Below are positions 59,527 to 64,000 of a DNA stretch of 64,000 nt, piece after piece. The stretch spans positions 1 through 64,000 of the forward strand of contig DASYXT010000128.1 of NCBI GenBank assembly GCA_035934555.1, read 5' to 3'. Position 1 is the first letter of the stretch; every line of letters begins with the position of its first letter. The notes under the pieces were generated by a model, which did no database searches, had not been told where the DNA came from, and saw nothing but the letters and a program-made list of their open reading frames with translations. Made by a program: the position numbers and the translations under genes. Origin of the DNA: DASYXT01 sp035934555. GTDB lineage: Bacteria; Verrucomicrobiota; Verrucomicrobiia; Limisphaerales; UBA8199.

Positions 59527-62500
59527 TCAGCCCCCGAGTTGCCCCGGCAGTGGCACACAAATTTTAACCCGCGTGCCGTTTCCCGGGGTGCTTTCCAAAG
59601 CGAACCGTCCGCGGTGGCTTTTGAGCCGCTTGTCAATATTGCCTAACCCATTTCCCTTCCTGCCTCCCCGGGTGTTCCCCGGCTGAAAGCCGCAACCATT
59701 GTCCTCGACACAAATCTGCAACGCTTCGGCGCTGGTGCTGAGTTCGACTCGGACCTGGGATGCTTGGGCGTGCTTGAGAACATTGTGGAACGCCTCCTTT
59801 ACCGCAAGAAACAGGTCGTGCCTGACTTCGGCCGGCAGCGCGCGCTCGGGCAACTGCACCGGGATTTCCAACCGGCAACTCACGGGCGAGTCCTCGAAGA
59901 ACTCGTCGGCGTAATGGCTGAGGTACTCGACCAGGCCCTCGAGCGTGTCGTTCTCGGGGTTCACCGCCCACACAATCTCGTCCATCGCTTTCACGCTGTC
60001 CCGCGCCGAAGCCACGATCTTGCTGAGATGCGGTCCAACTTCTTCGTGTCGGGCCAGGCCGTCGTGGGCTCTTTCGCCCAGCATCATAATGCGCGTGAGA
60101 CTCGACCCCAGGTCATCATGGATGTCTTTGGCAATCCGGCCACGTTCTTTCTCAATGGCATGCCTTTGCTCGAGCCGCTCCAATTCCCGGCGCATCCGTT
60201 TGCGCGTCACGTACAGGGCGCTGCCGCCGACGATCCCGACCAGCAGGAGCACCCCAAGTCCGCGGCACCACCACGTCTGCCATAGGTGCGGCCGCACGAG
60301 CACTTCTAAAGCAGCGCCGTCCTGATTCCAGATGCCATCTTTGTTGCAGGCGATGACGCGAAACGTGTAATGCCCGGGATAGATGTTGTTATAGTGGGCA
60401 ATCCGGCGCGTTCCGGCATCGACCCAATCGCCATCCACTCCTTCTAACTGATAACGAAACCGACATGTTTCCGGCGCCTGTAAGCTCAATGCGGTGTAAT
60501 GGAATTCCAACTCGCCGCGCCCGGGTGGGACTTGCAGCGAATGCTCCGGGGCGGCCGTGGGCGTGCGGGAATCTCCGTTCGGTGGTTGCTGCGGAGGGAA
60601 GTCCGCGCCGCGATGAGCTGCCTGGACCGGCCGCTTATCGGCCAGCACTTGCTCAATAACCACTGGCGGCGCCCAGGTGTTAATCCGGATGGTGTTCGGG
60701 TCCACTGTCGCCAGACCCTTGCTGGTCGGAAACCACAACCGGCCATCGCGGCTCTTCCAGGCGCCGGGTTTGGCGACGCCGCTGCATTGGGTGCTCTCGA
60801 GCCCGTCGGCTTTGCCGTATTCAATGCTCGTCACCGTTGCGCGTTTGCCCTCGAGCACCTCCCTCACATCCGCCTTGCGCGCTCGGAACACCCCTTTCGA
60901 GCAGCTCATCCACAACCAACCGTGGTCGTCTTCGAGGATTGCAAAAATCTCGTCGCTAAACAGCCCCTGTTTAGTTCCGCACCCGCTAAACCGCCCGTTA
61001 TGATATCGATTCAGGCCCGAGTCGGCCGTACCGACCCACAGGTCCTGGGCTTCGTCCACGTACAAGGAGAGCACGCTATTGCCGCTCAGGCCGTCGCTTG
61101 CACTGTAGTTGGTCCATTCACCCTGGTGCAGGCAGCTCAACCCCGCGTCGGTGCCAAACCACAACGCGCCCGCGTCATCCTCGCAAATCGCGTGGACTGC
61201 GTGTGTGCCGAACGAAGGCTGATTGGTAACGCTCGAGAACCGGCCGGCTTTATACGCGCATAAGCCCTGGCCGGTGCCAATCCACAACGTGCCGCCGCGG
61301 TCTTCGTGCAACACGCGAATGGGCGCGCGGAGCAGGCCGTTTATCGATGTGTAATGTGTGAACTCCCCATCCTGCAAGCGGCTCAGGCCGCCGTCGAAGT
61401 CTGCGCCGAACCACAAGCTCCCATCCCGCGTTTCACACAACGCCAGCACCAGGCCTTGCGCGAACACGTTCGTCTCTGCATACGAAGTCACCGCGTCGTC
61501 CTTCAACTGGTCCAGTCCGCCGCCCCAGGTGCCCAGCCACAAGCTGCCGGAGTGGTCCTCAAGCACGGAGGTGACGTTGTTGTGCGTCAGGCCCTGCCGC
61601 CTGGTGTAGGTCGTAAATCGCTTCGGTGTGAGGCGCACCAGGCCCTCGCGCGAGCCCACCCACATATCCCCCTCCCGGTCCTGGAACAATGCGTTCACTC
61701 GGTCGTATGGCATGCCTTCATTGTTCAACTCAGGGAAGAATCGCCCCTCATGATAACGATTCAATCCACTGTAGGTGCCCACCCACAGGTTCGCCTCGCG
61801 GTCCTCAGCGATGGCGCTGACAAAGGTGTCAGACAATCCATATTTCGCATTGTAGGCGTAAAAATTAGTCCACACCGAGCTATACCACAGCATCCCATTG
61901 TTGGACCCGATCCAAATGCGCCCACCGCGGTCCTGGCAAATCGCGCGCACCGAGTCATTCGGCAGCCCGTTGGGCATCGGAAAAGAGATCATCCGCTGGC
62001 CGTCCAGACGGTTGAGGCCGGCGCCGGTTGCCAGCCAAAGATTCCCGTCACGCCCCTCATAAATCGCCCGCACGTTATCGGACCACAGGCCCTGCCGTGT
62101 CGTATAATTTGAGAACCTTCCGTTTTCATAGCAGCTCATGCCGGTGGTGGTGCCAATCCACAGAACGCCGGCGCGGTTTTCGTAAATGGTGTTGAGTTGA
62201 TCTCCGGCCAACCCATCCGCGTGGGTGAACCGGGCAAAGTGGCCATGGCTGTACCGCACGAGGCCCCCGCCAGCAGTGCCAATCCACAACGCGCCGCCCG
62301 GCTCGGCGCACAATGCTGTAATCGACGAACTCTTTAACTCCGGCGTGTTGCTCGAATCGAATGTGGCAAAACTCAAGCCATCGAACCTCGCCAGCCCTGC
62401 ACTGGTCCCCACCCACAGGTAGCCGTCGGCTGTCTGCGTGATCGCCTTCACATCATTCGCCGGCAAACCTTCATCCGTCTGCCACGTCCGCGAGTTATAC

Positions 62501-63678
62501 CGGAACGTCCGTTCGTCCAGGCTCGACCAGTCCAGCCAGTCACTGGCCCGGCTTATCTGGCGTCGATGGTTCACACGCTCGGAATCCGCAGGGTCCGCCG
62601 CGAACAGCTCCAGGTTCCCGTCCTCGTTTTGTCCCACACCCACCGGCGCCGCGGCGGGCTGATTCATGTCCGCCCAGTCGGACCATTTATCAGCGCCATT
62701 CACAAACAACTCCCAGCGATGCACCACACTCGCGTTGGTCCGCGCTACCCCGATCACCTCAAGCCGGGCATCCGCGCTCTGGCCGACCGCAACCTCCGCT
62801 TTTAGTTCATTGCCAAAATCTTCCCAAACGCTCCAGGACTCACTCTTGCCGGGAGTTAACTGACGAATGCGTATCACGACATGATTGCTGGAATTCACCG
62901 CGAAAACCTGCATGACTCCCACACTGTTCACCCCCGTCGCAAAGCCGGGTGAAACCGAGCCGCCGAGACTCATCCAGCCAGACCAATTGGTCGTCGAGTT
63001 CGGTTGAAGCTGCCAGCAGTGCAGCAAGGTCGCGTGGTTGGTCCCCCGACCGAACAGCTCAAGGCGCCCATCCTTGTTGCGAGCGACCGCCAATCCTGGC
63101 AGCACCGACCCACCCAGCTCGGCCCACGCCGACCACGGTCCCCCGGGTGTGGTCTCCCACAGGTGAATCACTGTCTGCCTGCGTGCATCGACCGCGAACA
63201 CCTCCTGCCTGCCGTCCTGGTTTTGCACGGCCGCCAGCGGCGGCGCAACCGTTCCTCCCAGGTTCACCCACTCGGACCATTGGGTACTGCCGGGTTTCCT
63301 CTGGTGCGCGTGCCACAGCCGCTGCGTCGCACGATCCACGGCGAACAGGCACAACCGCCCGACCGCGTCCGGCAGCACCACGATTCCTGGCTCGAACGGC
63401 CCGCCCAGGCTCGCCCACGACGACCAATCCCCGCTCAACGGCTTCTGCCAGCGGTGCCGCAAGTCCCCCAGGGCGTCCACCGCAAATACTTCAAGGTAAC
63501 CATCCGCGTTGCGCCCCACCACCGGCTTGTTTACCAATGCCTCAGAGGGATATTCAGCACTGAAGCCGAAGCCGCGCGGCTGTGCCTCAGCCCGATGAAC
63601 CAGCAGGAAGATGAGCGCGACCAACCCCGCCCCCAACCATCGCGAGGACAAACCACGGCTGCGCGATCGCCTAAACAT
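59527..63678 (-). CDS. Sensor histidine kinase with three beta-propellers (PLL-lectin-like plus Reg_prop)
   Basis: 1383 residues. A signal/anchor segment (LGAGLVALIFLLVHRAEAQ) leads into residues about 38-390: seven repeats of about 50 residues with WSSW, WSEW, WSAW, WSGW, WSVW, WSDW and DWLDW marks and LGG loops, as in the seven-bladed PLL family of fucose-binding lectins. Residues about 400-985 hold fourteen Reg_prop repeats (DGYLWVGTSAGL type), enough for two seven-bladed propellers. A Y_Y_Y domain (1050-1130), one membrane helix (about 1137-1157), HisKA_3 with phosphoacceptor His1187 in AKDIHDDLGSS, and HATPase_c (VEDNGCGF, GNGLGNIDKRL) follow. No receiver domain is fused and no regulator is adjacent. 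The ligand is presumably a glycan (inference). Confidence 0.92.
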   Translation of the reverse strand: MFRRSRSRGLSSRWLGAGLVALIFLLVHRAEAQPRGFGFSAEYPSEALVNKPVVGRNADGYLEVFAVDALGDLRHRWQKPLSGDWSSWASLGGPFEPGIVVLPDAVGRLCLFAVDRATQRLWHAHQRKPGSTQWSEWVNLGGTVAPPLAAVQNQDGRQEVFAVDARRQTVIHLWETTPGGPWSAWAELGGSVLPGLAVARNKDGRLELFGRGTNHATLLHCWQLQPNSTTNWSGWMSLGGSVSPGFATGVNSVGVMQVFAVNSSNHVVIRIRQLTPGKSESWSVWEDFGNELKAEVAVGQSADARLEVIGVARTNASVVHRWELFVNGADKWSDWADMNQPAAAPVGVGQNEDGNLELFAADPADSERVNHRRQISRASDWLDWSSLDERTFRYNSRTWQTDEGLPANDVKAITQTADGYLWVGTSAGLARFDGLSFATFDSSNTPELKSSSITALCAEPGGALWIGTAGGGLVRYSHGHFARFTHADGLAGDQLNTIYENRAGVLWIGTTTGMSCYENGRFSNYTTRQGLWSDNVRAIYEGRDGNLWLATGAGLNRLDGQRMISFPMPNGLPNDSVRAICQDRGGRIWIGSNNGMLWYSSVWTNFYAYNAKYGLSDTFVSAIAEDREANLWVGTYSGLNRYHEGRFFPELNNEGMPYDRVNALFQDREGDMWVGSREGLVRLTPKRFTTYTRRQGLTHNNVTSVLEDHSGSLWLGTWGGGLDQLKDDAVTSYAETNVFAQGLVLALCETRDGSLWFGADFDGGLSRLQDGEFTHYTSINGLLRAPIRVLHEDRGGTLWIGTGQGLCAYKAGRFSSVTNQPSFGTHAVHAICEDDAGALWFGTDAGLSCLHQGEWTNYSASDGLSGNSVLSLYVDEAQDLWVGTADSGLNRYHNGRFSGCGTKQGLFSDEIFAILEDDHGWLWMSCSKGVFRARKADVREVLEGKRATVTSIEYGKADGLESTQCSGVAKPGAWKSRDGRLWFPTSKGLATVDPNTIRINTWAPPVVIEQVLADKRPVQAAHRGADFPPQQPPNGDSRTPTAAPEHSLQVPPGRGELEFHYTALSLQAPETCRFRYQLEGVDGDWVDAGTRRIAHYNNIYPGHYTFRVIACNKDGIWNQDGAALEVLVRPHLWQTWWCRGLGVLLLVGIVGGSALYVTRKRMRRELERLEQRHAIEKERGRIAKDIHDDLGSSLTRIMMLGERAHDGLARHEEVGPHLSKIVASARDSVKAMDEIVWAVNPENDTLEGLVEYLSHYADEFFEDSPVSCRLEIPVQLPERALPAEVRHDLFLAVKEAFHNVLKHAQASQVRVELSTSAEALQICVEDNGCGFQPGNTRGGRKGNGLGNIDKRLKSHRGRFALESTPGNGTRVKICVPLPGQLGG

Positions 63679-63735
63679 CAGGGTCGCAGAATAGAAGATT
63701 GCTACGGATGTGCCAAGCTTCCAGCGTGCCGCAGA

Positions 63736-63867
63736 TCAACCGCTCCTATCCACCACGCGAGATTCTCGACCGGCCGGGTGGACTCGATAAGACCACCACA
63801 TTAAGGAATTGGTTTCGCCAACGTAAAACCTACCGCCCGGGTTTTGAAGGATAGAGGCCCACCACAT
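63736..63867 (-). pseudogene. GIY-YIG nuclease remnant beside tRNA-Asn
   Basis: 43 codons from ATG 63867. The first 22 residues (MWWASILQNPGGRFYVGETN) fit the opening of a GIY-YIG domain, where an ILQNP strand and FYVG-T follow each other. After this the reading restarts with MWWSYRVHPAG and stops. The unit CCACCACAT(T/A)AAGGAATTGG is present twice, 69 bp apart, so an internal duplication seems to have cut the gene. It starts 12 bp from the 3' end of the tRNA gene on the same strand. Confidence 0.45.
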
Positions 63868-63880
63868 AAAGGAATTGGCT
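63789..63880. repeat. Direct repeat next to tRNA-Asn
   Basis: CCACCACATTAAGGAATTGG at 63791 recurs as CCACCACATAAAGGAATTGG near 63860, 69 bp apart, one base different. The second copy runs up to the 3' end of tRNA-Asn. It might mark an att-like junction or a local duplication. Confidence 0.5.
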
Positions 63881-63950
63881 CCAGAGACAGGGCTCGAACC
63901 TGTAACCCGCCGGTTAACAGCCGGCTGCTCTACCATTGAGCTACTCTGGA
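63879..63950 (-). tRNA. tRNA-Asn (GTT)
   Basis: A 72-base cloverleaf on the minus strand. Acceptor stem TCCAGAG/CTCTGGA with discriminator G, D-arm AGCTCAATGGTAGAGC, anticodon loop CTGTTAA giving GTT, and T-arm with GGTTCGAGCC. CCA is not encoded in full (GCC follows). It reads asparagine AAC/AAU codons. It is the first gene on this strand at the right edge of the window. Confidence 0.95.
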
Positions 63951-64000
63951 ACCGAGGGGCGCAATTTACAGGCCCAGCCGTATGGGGTCAAACCGATTCT

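Noticed and set aside
1..64000. CRISPR arrays, prophage, integrase, toxin-antitoxin or restriction systems
   Set aside because: No regular spacer-repeat array, phage structural gene, recombinase or known defence gene was found on either strand. The dispersed repeats are not clustered.

Overview
The window looks like part of a chromosome from a Verrucomicrobiota bacterium, probably of the Pedosphaera/Limisphaera type. This is inferred from gene content, not from a marker gene. The pointers are secreted glycoside hydrolases and a sulfatase, a Tat-exported Gfo/Idh oxidoreductase, a Reg_prop-type sensor kinase, high GC, sparse Shine-Dalgarno sequences, and many dispersed hairpin repeats. There is no rRNA, prophage, CRISPR array or intact insertion sequence. 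One tRNA (Asn) lies at the right end.

Left part (1-8 kb): housekeeping genes. gpsA and plsY (phospholipid precursors) overlap by ATGA. A Gfo/Idh/MocA dehydrogenase, GAPDH, an exported MsrA, a secreted FG-GAP-like repeat protein and a small lipoprotein follow. From 8.3 to 18.6 kb lies a surface-polysaccharide locus. It is built around one 1950-residue protein that fuses a FkbM methyltransferase, two GT4 domains, a WbsX domain and a GT2 domain. A large membrane protein follows 4 bp later, then a zinc-ribbon methyltransferase whose 3' end overlaps a convergent GT2 gene. Signal peptidase I, a small conserved protein, biotin synthase, an arylsulfatase, two divergent orphan response regulators, a small membrane protein and a dienelactone hydrolase occupy 18.7-24.9 kb.

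Middle part (25-41 kb): carbohydrate use. GH10 xylanase, a GPH-type sugar symporter and a GH3 glycosidase form a likely xylan operon (secreted depolymerase, importer, apparently cytoplasmic beta-xylosidase). A GH78 alpha-L-rhamnosidase is divergent from it, and a GH29 alpha-L-fucosidase lies further on. Between them sit a GYF-domain protein, a histone H1-like basic protein, and an ABC-2 exporter (ATPase plus three permease reading frames, two of which look like halves of one permease).

Right part (41-64 kb): a conserved hypothetical, a pair of ABC2_membrane_6-type permeases with no adjacent ATPase, a PLD-family lipoprotein, two tandem DUF4252-like secreted proteins, a 1.1 kb non-coding stretch, a DUF4404 protein, a Tat-exported Gfo/Idh protein, an RlmI-like rRNA methyltransferase, an MdtABC-type tripartite RND efflux operon, and an isoprenylcysteine methyltransferase-like protein. 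It ends with a 1383-residue sensor kinase whose sensory part appears to be three seven-bladed beta-propellers in a row, the first of PLL-lectin type.

A composite inverted repeat is scattered between genes in at least eight places. Its two ends are themselves hairpins whose stems keep pairing despite base changes. It adds spurious in-frame N-termini to neighbouring reading frames. Two other inverted-repeat families are also present.
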